Below are positions 1-6,090 of a stretch of 8,281 nt of DNA, piece after piece. Location of the stretch: positions 1 to 8,281 of the forward strand of contig DAINCF010000316.1 in NCBI GenBank assembly GCA_036732565.1, read 5' to 3'. A program made the position numbers and the translations under genes. This DNA comes from JAIVJN01 sp036732565. GTDB lineage: Bacteria > Acidobacteriota > Vicinamibacteria > Vicinamibacterales > UBA2999. The notes under the pieces were generated by a model. The model searched no databases. It was not told the origin of the DNA and saw nothing but the letters and a program-made list of their open reading frames with translations. The first letter of the stretch is position 1; the number at the start of each line of letters is the position of its first letter.

Positions 1-414
1 CGCGGCATCGACCGCACGGCGCGCCTCGATGCTCTGATCGCGGTCCGACGACGCGAGTGGCGCCAACGTTATCAGGCGAGCGCCGCGACTGACGCGAGTG
101 CCCGGGCGAGGGCCGGACGCCCCGGTGACCGTCCCAGCAAACGGTGCGGTCACCGTCACCAGACGCCCCTCCGGGACCGTGACTTCGCCACCGAGAGAGC
201 GCGTGGCTGCCGCCGAATCGGTGCTGGCAACCACGGTCTCGATGCCGAGGCGCTTCACCGCCTCGGCCGACAGGCGGACGGTTGTCAACTCCGCTTCGGG
301 CTTCGCTGCTTCGACGTGGGCTGGCGCTTCAGGTTTTGCCGGCGCCGGGGCACCCCTGGAACAGCCACAAATGGCCAGGACGCCCACCCAAGGAACCACA
401 GACGGCAATCGCAT
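1..414 (-). CDS. RND efflux periplasmic adaptor (HlyD/CusB/CzcB-like), partial, N-terminal 138 residues
   Basis: Membrane-fusion protein that would bridge an inner-membrane RND pump to the outer-membrane channel encoded just upstream. The gene runs off the left edge, so only the N-terminus is visible. Residues 1-18 form a short hydrophobic signal ending in a Cys-rich lipobox-like stretch (LAICGC, acylation most likely at C18). A Pro/Ala/Glu-rich linker follows (20-42). Residues 47-63 (VRLSAEAVKRLGIETVV) match the pattern opening the folded part of CusB/CzcB adaptors. Residues about 76-120 contain TAPFAGTV and a Gly-Arg-rich turn, typical of the biotinyl-lipoyl-like half-motif before the helical hairpin. 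The ATG at 414 has a strong Shine-Dalgarno (GAGGAG at 424-419, 4-nt spacing) and lies 20 nt after the TolC-type stop, which implies one operon. Membership of the heavy-metal (HME) group is inferred from that opening motif and the TolC partner; the pump gene that would settle it is outside the window. Confidence 0.85.
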   Translation of the reverse strand, partial: MRLPSVVPWVGVLAICGCSRGAPAPAKPEAPAHVEAAKPEAELTTVRLSAEAVKRLGIETVVASTDSAAATRSLGGEVTVPEGRLVTVTAPFAGTVTGASGPRPGTRVSRGARLITLAPLASSDRDQSIEARRAVDAA

Positions 415-434
415 ACAGCTCCTCACTGGTGGCG

Positions 435-1784
435 CTACTTGCAGTAGCGGCCCATGGCACGGTCGAGAGTGATCCGAGACCGCACGAGGTCCGCCTCGGC
501 GTTCAACTGTTGCATCCGACCGTCAACGAGCCGCCTGCTCACGTCGAGTACATTGAGCAGAGGGACTTCTCCCGCCTGGTAGGCACCCTCGGCCCGACGC
601 TGTTCGATCTCCAACGACGGCACGATGTCTTGCGTCCAGGCCTCGAGCGCTTGTTGTGCCTGAGCGACTCGGACAGCGGCTGACCGCACGTCGGTGACGA
701 CTTGGATCCGGGCAGTGGCATACAGCTGGCTCGCCCGCTCGATCTCCGCCGTGGCGCGGGCCTTGCCACCTTGGTTGCGGTTGAACAGCGGCAGGTCGAT
801 GGTGATGCCTGGCCCCATCTCGAACCCTTCGGTGCCCTTGCCGTTGGCGTCGAGGACGCCGATCAACGCGAGAACGCGTGAGCGCTCCCATCGCGCTCGC
901 GCGGTGGCAGTTTCGATGCCCAACTCCGCCGCCCGCACGTCAGGTCGAGACGCGAGGGCATCGTTCAATCGGGCCTCGTCAACGACGCACGGTGCGGAGT
1001 CGTATGCTGCCGACGGTTTCGGTTCCAGGCGATCAGGAGTCTCGTTGGATCCAAGCAGCCCTGCCAGCGTCAGCCGCGCAAGGTCACGATCGTGCTGCGC
1101 CGCACGCTGGACGACGTTGGTTCGAAGCGCATCATTCCGCGGCGCCCGCGCTTCGAGATCGCTGATGTCCCCTGCGCGAAAACGAGCGTCGGCAATGTCC
1201 GCAAGACGGCGCGTGAGTGTCGCATTCTCGTTGGCAAGCAGGAGGCGTCGATCAGCCACGATCGCGTCCGCATGCGCGCTGCGGACTTGTGCGATCAACG
1301 AGAGCGCATCCCATACGAGGCGTTGTCCGACGGCCTGCACATTCAGCTTGGCCGCGGCCACGCGAGCGGGCCGCTGCACGAACACGTCGAAGGGATATTG
1401 CAACGTGAACTCGAGCTGTTTGGGCCCGAGAGGGAACAGCAACGAGAGTATCGGGTTCCGGAGGAGGCCGGCATCCGCGAGGTCGGCTCGCGCGACGCCG
1501 AGATCAGCGAGGGTGGCCTGAAACGACGGGCTGTTCCAAAGTGCAATCGCGACAGCTTCTTCCTGGGTCACTCCGTCCGCAATGGTGACATCCGGCGGCG
1601 TCTCTGATGTCGCACTCAGGCGGAGAGCCGCTTCTGGGGATCGCGACCGAATGGATGCATCGACATCGCGTATCGTCGGCGCTCCAGCTGTCGAGGCGCA
1701 GCCCGTCGAAATCGTTGCTGCGGCCGTCAAGCAGAGACCGGCGAGGGCCAGCGCTGGGGACGGGCGAGCGCGCCGTGAGAGCAT
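435..1784 (-). CDS. TolC/CzcC-family outer-membrane efflux lipoprotein
   Basis: Outer-membrane factor of a tripartite RND efflux system, forming the trimeric exit channel. The 449-residue length is normal for CzcC/CusC proteins. A signal peptide with Arg-rich n-region (RRAR) is followed by a hydrophobic core and the lipobox STGC, with the acylated Cys at 29. Two OEP repeats are visible, about 72-245 and 268-445. Each contains the helix-end motif of the family, RFRAGDISDLE (201-211) and AYQAGEVPLLNVLD (401-414). The segment GITIDLPLFNRNQGGKAR (326-343) is the characteristic strand and periplasmic entrance signature of CzcC-like channels. The start at 1784 gives a complete signal peptide, although its ribosome site is weak. 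The gene follows the TonB-receptor gene by 153 nt and precedes the adaptor gene by 20 nt on the same strand. Metal specificity cannot be read from the channel. Confidence 0.92.
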   Translation of the reverse strand: MLSRRARPSPALALAGLCLTAAATISTGCASTAGAPTIRDVDASIRSRSPEAALRLSATSETPPDVTIADGVTQEEAVAIALWNSPSFQATLADLGVARADLADAGLLRNPILSLLFPLGPKQLEFTLQYPFDVFVQRPARVAAAKLNVQAVGQRLVWDALSLIAQVRSAHADAIVADRRLLLANENATLTRRLADIADARFRAGDISDLEARAPRNDALRTNVVQRAAQHDRDLARLTLAGLLGSNETPDRLEPKPSAAYDSAPCVVDEARLNDALASRPDVRAAELGIETATARARWERSRVLALIGVLDANGKGTEGFEMGPGITIDLPLFNRNQGGKARATAEIERASQLYATARIQVVTDVRSAAVRVAQAQQALEAWTQDIVPSLEIEQRRAEGAYQAGEVPLLNVLDVSRRLVDGRMQQLNAEADLVRSRITLDRAMGRYCK

Positions 1785-1937
1785 CTCGCTGGAATCATCT
1801 CAGCCGGTAGATGAACGAACGATGACGGACGAGACAAGAAGAGCGTCAGAACGCGCCGCGGCGACGGCGATCTTGGCAAAGCTGGGCATTGAGGGTATTC
1901 CGTCGACCGGGTCGCCGGAGGAGTTGCCCGGCTGGAC

Positions 1938-4094
1938 TCAGAACCGGAGGCGGATTCCCCCGTTGACATTGCGCCCTTCAAGCGGCGCCCACGCATCGAC
2001 CGTCCAGCGACCATCCACAACGCGTGCGGTCAACAGCAGCGGATCCCATCGTGTCTGTCGCACGCCCGTGAGGTTCTCTGCGTTCACGAACACGCGAATC
2101 CGCCCGAACTGCTTTTCCGCGAGGAGTCCGAGAATCACGTACGGTTCGCTGACGGCTCGGTACGGATTCTCTTCGAGGCTCTGGCGGCCGGTGTAGTACC
2201 ACTCGATGCCAACCCGCCCGACATCTTCTGCCTCCCACATCCCGACGATTCCGGCGCTGTGACGCGGTGTCAAGGGTACGTCTTGCGCAATCGCATCGAC
2301 GGTCTCGCGAGCTCGGACATAGGTGTAGGTCGCCGTCACCGAGAACGGTTCCTTGCGCAACGTCCCCAGAAGCTCGAGCCCGACGTTTGTGGTCGGGTCA
2401 GGCAGGGTGCTGAGGACGTACGAGGGCGATCGCTCCACATGCAACGGATCATTGATGCGAGACGCGAACAGCGTGGCGGTGTATGACAACGGTCCGTCGG
2501 TGCGGGATACGTCGAACGACGCGCTCAGGCCACGCTCGGCCTCGACCGGCTGGCGAACGTCGAGACGTGTCAGGCCGGCGGCTTCGGTTTCCTCAGTAAT
2601 CGGCGTGGGCCCGAAGAAACCAGTTCCCACCGAAAGCCTGCTCGTCCAGCGTCCGGCGTGCGCCAGCGCCGACACGCGCGGACTGAAGAATGTGCCGTAC
2701 TCGCTGTGCACATCCAACCGAGCACTCGCAGAGAGCGATATGTTTTGTGATGCGGTGATGTCGTATTGCGCAAAGGCGCCTGGCACGGTGAAGCTGTAAT
2801 CGAATCGAGGCACATCGCGCGCCGCGTATGCGTCCCGTTCGATGGCGAGTCCTCCGACCCATGTCTGCCGACCTGCGGTTCCACGCACGGCCACCTCACC
2901 GAAGATGGTGTCGTGCCGATCGCGCTCGATGACTTCACCGAACTGGTGGTCGTGGCTCTGACGTACGACCGCGGCGCGTGCCGTCACGACATAACGGCCC
3001 TTGAACAAGAACTGACCGAGGGCGCCCGCGTCGTATCGCTGGGTCTCCAACGCCTCGACGTAGGGCTGGCCAGTGGCCGCAAGCACCTGACCATCGGGAG
3101 TGCCGCCCTCGCGGTCCTCGTACGTGAACCCGGTCGTGGCAAAGAATGTCCGCCCGTTGCCATCGTCCCAGAACACGCGGGGCCGCACGACAGCTCGCCC
3201 ATACCCTGGCAGATCTGCCCACGCATCATCATTGACGTCGTTCGTTTCCTGCCAGTGGCCGCCACCCAGCAGCGAGGCGCTCCAGCCGCGAGACAAGGGG
3301 CCAGACAGAAACGTGACGGCATCCGTCGCACCGCGCGTTGAGCGATTCAGCAAGAACTCCTGCTCAGGCTCGCGGCCTGGACGCCGGGACAGGAGATTGA
3401 CGACACCACCCATCGCGCCAGCGCCATACAACGCGGACGCGACGCCTTTGATCACCTCCACTTGCCCGAGGTCCATCGGCGGAATCTGCAGCAGCCCGAG
3501 CCCGCCAACCTCCCCAAACAATGGCAACCCGTCGGACAGCACCCGCGTGTACCGCCCCCGCATTCCCTGAATGCGAACGCTCGCGGCCCCAAGCGACGGC
3601 GAGGTCGCCTGTACCCGCATCCCGCCCATTTCGTTCAGCATCATGACGATGTCTCCGGGCGTCATGAGCATCTTTTCCTCGATCTCTTCGCGAGCCAGGA
3701 CTTCGACTCGCATGGGCTGATCCTCGAGCCTCTTGTCGGTGCGGGTAGACGCCACGACGGTGACGGTCTCCTCGACGGTGGGTTGCGCCTGTAGCTCCAC
3801 CACCACGACTTGTGTGGCGCCGGCGGCCACCTGCACCGACGCCGTCGTCGGAGCGAAGCCCGGCTTCAGCACGGTGATGTCGATTGTGCCAGCAACGGAG
3901 ACGATCGTCGCCGTACCATCCGCCCCGGTACGATGGGTTGTGCCCGCCACGACGACTGCTGCGTCTTCGACGGGCTTTTCAGAAGCACGGACCTGAATCC
4001 GAACGGTCGCCGTTTGACTCTGAGCGCCGATGGTAGCCGTCGGATAGCAGACTAGAACGCCAAGAACACTGATCGTCAACCTGAGCGAGCGCAT
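1938..4094 (-). CDS. TonB-dependent outer-membrane receptor with N-terminal carboxypeptidase-regulatory-like domain
   Basis: Outer-membrane beta-barrel transporter energised by TonB-ExbBD. With the start at 4094 it has 718 residues, usual for the family. Residues 1-24 are a signal peptide (cleavage likely after TIGA). Residues 28-103 form a carboxypeptidase-regulatory-like beta-sandwich. A TonB-box-like segment EETVTVVAST lies at 108-117. The plug domain is about 122-235, with SVRIQGMRGRYTRVLSDGLP (172-191) and QVEVIKGVASALYGAGAMGG (211-230). The rest is barrel strands ending in GGIRLRF with the expected terminal Phe. The start at 4094 is chosen over 4124 because GGAG lies 6 nt before it and it begins directly with the signal peptide. 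The plug carries a Met cluster (M142, M144, M151, M152, M156, M159). The gene sits between a Cys-rich secreted protein and efflux channel genes on the same strand, so a metal or metal-complex ligand is a reasonable inference. The ligand is unknown. Confidence 0.93.
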   Translation of the reverse strand: MRSLRLTISVLGVLVCYPTATIGAQSQTATVRIQVRASEKPVEDAAVVVAGTTHRTGADGTATIVSVAGTIDITVLKPGFAPTTASVQVAAGATQVVVVELQAQPTVEETVTVVASTRTDKRLEDQPMRVEVLAREEIEEKMLMTPGDIVMMLNEMGGMRVQATSPSLGAASVRIQGMRGRYTRVLSDGLPLFGEVGGLGLLQIPPMDLGQVEVIKGVASALYGAGAMGGVVNLLSRRPGREPEQEFLLNRSTRGATDAVTFLSGPLSRGWSASLLGGGHWQETNDVNDDAWADLPGYGRAVVRPRVFWDDGNGRTFFATTGFTYEDREGGTPDGQVLAATGQPYVEALETQRYDAGALGQFLFKGRYVVTARAAVVRQSHDHQFGEVIERDRHDTIFGEVAVRGTAGRQTWVGGLAIERDAYAARDVPRFDYSFTVPGAFAQYDITASQNISLSASARLDVHSEYGTFFSPRVSALAHAGRWTSRLSVGTGFFGPTPITEETEAAGLTRLDVRQPVEAERGLSASFDVSRTDGPLSYTATLFASRINDPLHVERSPSYVLSTLPDPTTNVGLELLGTLRKEPFSVTATYTYVRARETVDAIAQDVPLTPRHSAGIVGMWEAEDVGRVGIEWYYTGRQSLEENPYRAVSEPYVILGLLAEKQFGRIRVFVNAENLTGVRQTRWDPLLLTARVVDGRWTVDAWAPLEGRNVNGGIRLRF

Positions 4095-4107
4095 ACACAT
4101 CTCCGCG

Positions 4108-4125
4108 GGTGCGTCCGTACGCACC
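4108..4125. repeat. Inverted repeat in the TonB-receptor leader (7-bp stem, 4-nt loop)
   Basis: GGTGCGT and ACGCACC pair perfectly around a CCGT loop. The repeat ends 13 nt upstream of the chosen TonB-receptor start and 3 nt upstream of the GCGGAG that contains its ribosome site. As RNA it would fold immediately 5' of the Shine-Dalgarno, so it could modulate translation or stabilise a processed 5' end. As DNA it could be a small operator. There is no U-run, so it is not an intrinsic terminator. The pairing is seen directly; the role is inference. Confidence 0.45.
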
Positions 4126-4130
4126 AGTCC

Positions 4131-4149
4131 ATCCGTTTCTCAATCCGTT
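4131..4149. repeat. Short direct repeat (ATCCGTT twice, 12-bp period) in the gap before the TonB receptor
   Basis: ATCCGTT occurs at 4131-4137 and again at 4143-4149, separated by TCTCA. It lies in the 72-nt gap between the small Cys-rich gene and the TonB-receptor gene. Tandem half-sites about one helical turn apart are a layout used by some response regulators, but two 7-mers can also arise by chance. No convincing promoter hexamers accompany them. Confidence 0.25.
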
Positions 4150-4166
4150 AACTGACTCGGAGATCT

Positions 4167-4496
4167 TCAGGAGCGCGGAGGGTGGTCGGGTGGGTCGGAT
4201 GGCGCGTCGAGGTGATGCGTGTACAGGGACGGTGCGAAGCGATTCGTGACGATGCCGCACGCTGACGGCACTGGTGGAACCGCAGATTCAACGCCGCCGA
4301 GGCACAAGACGCAGGCACCGTCAGACGACTCCTGGTTGTGTTGCGAGGTCGCCGCTTGCTCGTGGGTGCAGCCGTCAGGACAGCAGATGCCATCGATCGC
4401 GTTCAGCGACGCGAACAAAACGAGCATCGCGGCAGCCACGAGCCTTCGCACACATTGATTATGCACTGCTTCCTGACGACCGTTGGCGCCATGCAT
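4167..4496 (-). CDS. Small secreted Cys/His-rich protein of a metal-efflux-type operon
   Basis: An unnamed 109-residue protein at the head of the efflux operon. A hydrophobic helix VRRLVAAAMLVLFASLNA (16-33) looks like a Sec signal peptide with cleavage near A33, leaving a mature chain of about 76 residues. The mature part contains CCPDGCTHE (38-46) and, after a polar His/Gln/Ser stretch, GACVLCLGGVE (60-70). It ends with a His/Asp/Pro tail (THHLDAPSDPPDHPP, 93-107). The CCxxxC plus CxxC layout suggests metal binding or disulfides in the periplasm. Small secreted His/Cys proteins often accompany Czc/Cus-type operons (CzcI is an example), but no specific homology is claimed. The start is uncertain: ATG at 4496 has AAAAGG 9 nt upstream, while GTG at 4451 would begin directly at the signal peptide. 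It ends 72 nt before the TonB-receptor start on the same strand. Confidence 0.7.
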   Translation of the reverse strand: MHGANGRQEAVHNQCVRRLVAAAMLVLFASLNAIDGICCPDGCTHEQAATSQHNQESSDGACVLCLGGVESAVPPVPSACGIVTNRFAPSLYTHHLDAPSDPPDHPPRS

Positions 4497-4599
4497 CGAT
4501 CTGGGCCTTTTGCGGAGTACAACGCTGTCTGGGTCGCGGACCGGCTCATGCCGACGCCCGGTGTGTCCGCATTTCGCCCACCATATTGCCGCTGTTTCG

Positions 4600-4612
4600 C
4601 TTCAAAATGAAG
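4600..4612. promoter_or_regulatory. Candidate promoter/operator region ahead of the metal-efflux operon
   Basis: The 174-nt gap 4497-4670 between the symporter stop and the small Cys-rich gene is where an operon promoter would be expected. It contains an AT-rich inverted repeat, CTTCA-AAA-TGAAG, in otherwise GC-rich DNA. On the minus strand a weak hexamer pair overlaps it: TTCATT, 17-nt spacer, CAATAT, each matching the sigma-70 consensus at only 3 of 6 positions. The repeat would overlap the -35. The five-base arms are short, so this is a candidate only. Confidence 0.25.
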
Positions 4613-4670
4613 TTCCTGCAGGCGACGATACCGGCTCCGCCAGGCCGCAATCCGCTGGCCCCTCGCCGCG

Positions 4671-5894
4671 TCAGCCCTTCGCCTGGCGTGACACGGCCGC
4701 GGCGGCTACCATGTCCGCCGTCACGTTCAGCGTCGTCGCGAAGATGTCTGGCACCGCGTCGACCGCGATCAGCAAGCCGATCCCTTCCGCCGGGATGCCC
4801 ATCGACACGATGAGGGGTGAGATTACGAGCAGCCACCCATGCGGGACGCCCGGCGTGCTGAAACTGGTGAGGAGCGCGGTTACGGAGACGGCCAGGAGTT
4901 GCGTCGGGCCGAGCGGGACACCGTAGAGATGGCCGAGGAACACCGCCGCGATCAGCCAGAGCAGCGGCGTGCAGACCTTGAACGTCGAGACCGCGAGCGG
5001 TAGCACCACCGCCGTCACGTGCGGCGGAAGCTGCAGACGGCGATCAGCACCCTCCAGCAGTGCGGGAAGCGAGGCCAGCGATGAGCTCGAAGCAATCGCC
5101 ACGGCCTGCGCCGGGAGCACCGCGCGCGCGAAGGTCAGCGCGGGAATGCGTGCCACGAGTACGACGATCGGGTAGAGCAGTGCCAGAAAGAGCGTCTGGG
5201 CGATCGCGGTGACCCCGATGTAGTAGACGAGCGCCCCAGCCGCCGCGAGTCCGGTGCGGCTGACCACCGGGACCATGAGCGCAAACACGCCAACCGGCGC
5301 GAGGGCGATGACCATTGCGACGATCGCCATCATCGCGTCCCCGACACCGGCGACCACGACCAGGACGGCCGCCCGTCGTTCCGCGGGAATGGCGAGAAGC
5401 CCAAGGGCAAACGCGAGGGTGAAGACGACGAGCGGCAGTAGCGCGCCGTCCACGGCTGCCTTGATCGGATTGGTGGGGACGATGCCGATGACCCAATCCG
5501 CCAGTCCGGGAAGGTCCGCGGCCGGCGGGAGGGGAGGGGACGTTCCACGGAGCGAGGCGACGGTGGCCGCGTCCACCGGAAGCCACGCGAACATCGGCGG
5601 TACGACGATCAACGCGAACACCGCACACAGGAGCAGCAGGACGAGAAACGTGAGCAGCGTCCGCGTGCCGATCGTGCGTACGGCCCGCACGTCGTTCGAC
5701 GAGGCGACGCCGGTGATGAGCAGCGACACGACCAGCGGCACGATGGTCATGCGAATCGCGTTCACCCACACCGTGCCGATCGGCTCGATGAGGCTGACGA
5801 GGGCCAGAGAGGCGGGTGTCGGGTACGCACGCATGGCCAGGCCAACGGCGATGCCGAGGACGAGTGCAAGCAGGACCCGCGTGGCGAGCGACAT
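4671..5894 (-). CDS. SDF/DAACS-family (dicarboxylate/amino acid:cation symporter-like) membrane transporter with altered cation site
   Basis: A 407-residue polytopic inner-membrane protein of the glutamate-transporter (GltPh/DctA) fold. It opens MSLATRVLLALVLGIAVG, the usual TM1 start. Other family marks are MTIVPLVVSLLITGVAS (49-65), the Ser-rich HP1 segment SSSS (269-272) followed by LPALLEG, STPGVPHGW in HP2 (346-354), and DAVPDIFATTLNVTAD in TM8 (379-394). Aligned by eye to GltPh, D390, D394, T398, N401 and D405 are retained as D379, D383, T387, N390 and D394. However, R397 becomes A386 and the TM7 NMDGT motif becomes FKVCT (305-309). This removes N310 and D312 and places a Lys at the Met position. 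Substrate and coupling ion are therefore unlikely to be classical. The start at 5894 has a partial ribosome site (GGCGG). In-frame ATGs at 5990 and 6062 would add a charged extension, and the latter lies inside the palindrome at 6040-6065. The regulator and permease genes are divergent. Confidence 0.85.
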   Translation of the reverse strand: MSLATRVLLALVLGIAVGLAMRAYPTPASLALVSLIEPIGTVWVNAIRMTIVPLVVSLLITGVASSNDVRAVRTIGTRTLLTFLVLLLLCAVFALIVVPPMFAWLPVDAATVASLRGTSPPLPPAADLPGLADWVIGIVPTNPIKAAVDGALLPLVVFTLAFALGLLAIPAERRAAVLVVVAGVGDAMMAIVAMVIALAPVGVFALMVPVVSRTGLAAAGALVYYIGVTAIAQTLFLALLYPIVVLVARIPALTFARAVLPAQAVAIASSSSLASLPALLEGADRRLQLPPHVTAVVLPLAVSTFKVCTPLLWLIAAVFLGHLYGVPLGPTQLLAVSVTALLTSFSTPGVPHGWLLVISPLIVSMGIPAEGIGLLIAVDAVPDIFATTLNVTADMVAAAAVSRQAKG

Positions 5895-5915
5895 GGATAC
5901 CGCCCGAGACGATAC

Positions 5916-5942
5916 TCGATCGGCGATTGGGCCGACGATCGA
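5916..5942. repeat. Imperfect hairpin in the symporter leader
   Basis: TCGATCGGC (5916-5924) pairs with GCCGA-TCGA (5931-5942) across a GATTGG loop, with CGA bulged in the right arm. In the symporter transcript it would form about 21 nt upstream of the chosen start at 5894. It may affect translation or simply be chance in GC-rich sequence. It becomes coding if the start at 5990 is the real one. Confidence 0.25.
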
Positions 5943-6023
5943 AGTCCGTTGGCGTCTTTCTTCGGCCTTCGTTCGATTCCTCTGCCGCATACGATTCCAC
6001 CCGCCGACTTCTCCAACCTGTTC

Positions 6024-6054
6024 TTGACACCCGAGTCTATGTGTGGCACATATA
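6024..6054 (+). promoter_or_regulatory. Predicted promoter of the PadR-ADOP operon
   Basis: A perfect -35 TTGACA at 6024-6029 stands out. The best -10 candidates, CATATA at 6049-6054 (19-nt spacing) or ACATAT at 6048-6053 (18-nt), lie in the centre of the palindrome at 6040-6065. Transcription would begin near 6060, giving a leader of about 30 nt before the ATG at 6091, which has AAGGA at 6081-6085. The -35 is strong; the -10 match is partial. Overlap of the -10 with an operator is the classical layout for autorepression. Confidence 0.55.
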
Positions 6055-6065
6055 TGTGCCACACA
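6040..6065. promoter_or_regulatory. 26-bp perfect palindrome, probable PadR operator between divergent genes
   Basis: The left half TGTGTGGCACATA is followed without spacer by its exact reverse complement. Chance occurrence of 13 matched pairs is very unlikely. The site lies 26 nt upstream of the PadR start and between two divergent promoters, overlapping both proposed -10 elements. PadR proteins are dimeric winged-helix repressors that commonly bind palindromes at their own promoters, with ATGT/ACAT-type half-sites described for several members. The core here, ACATATATGT, fits that style. Binding by this particular PadR is inference from position. Confidence 0.75.
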
Positions 6066-6079
6066 CTAACGACGAGCAA
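6051..6079 (-). promoter_or_regulatory. Possible divergent promoter for the symporter gene
   Basis: On the minus strand TTGCTC (6079-6074) is followed after 17 nt by CATATA (6056-6051). Each hexamer matches the sigma-70 consensus at 3 of 6 positions, and the spacing is ideal. The -10 lies inside the palindrome, so the same repressor could block both directions. The leader to the start at 5894 would be about 150 nt, or about 55 nt to the alternative start at 5990. The evidence is weaker than for the plus-strand promoter. Confidence 0.35.
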
Positions 6080-6090
6080 TAAGGACGGCC

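Noticed and set aside
694..1521. Long plus-strand open frame opposite the TolC-type gene
   Set aside because: The translation is rich in Arg/Ser/Ala without domain features and lies antisense to a clearly recognisable TolC-family gene; this is a GC-rich shadow frame.
1800..1889. 29-residue minus-strand open frame in the gap between the TonB-receptor and TolC-type genes
   Set aside because: No ribosome site before its ATG, no recognisable motif, and the length is expected by chance; the 1785-1937 gap otherwise shows nothing convincing.
4095..4124. Upstream ATG at 4124 as the TonB-receptor start
   Set aside because: It would place ten polar residues before the signal peptide and begin inside the inverted repeat; the ATG at 4094 has GGAG at proper spacing.
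4620..4665. Possible intrinsic terminator after the symporter (GCCAG...CTGGC on the minus strand)
   Set aside because: Only a 5-bp stem with an 11-nt loop and no following U-run.
5254..6027. 257-codon plus-strand open frame opposite the symporter
   Set aside because: Low-complexity Thr/Ala/Ser/Arg product with no recognisable motif, fully antisense to the SDF-family transporter.
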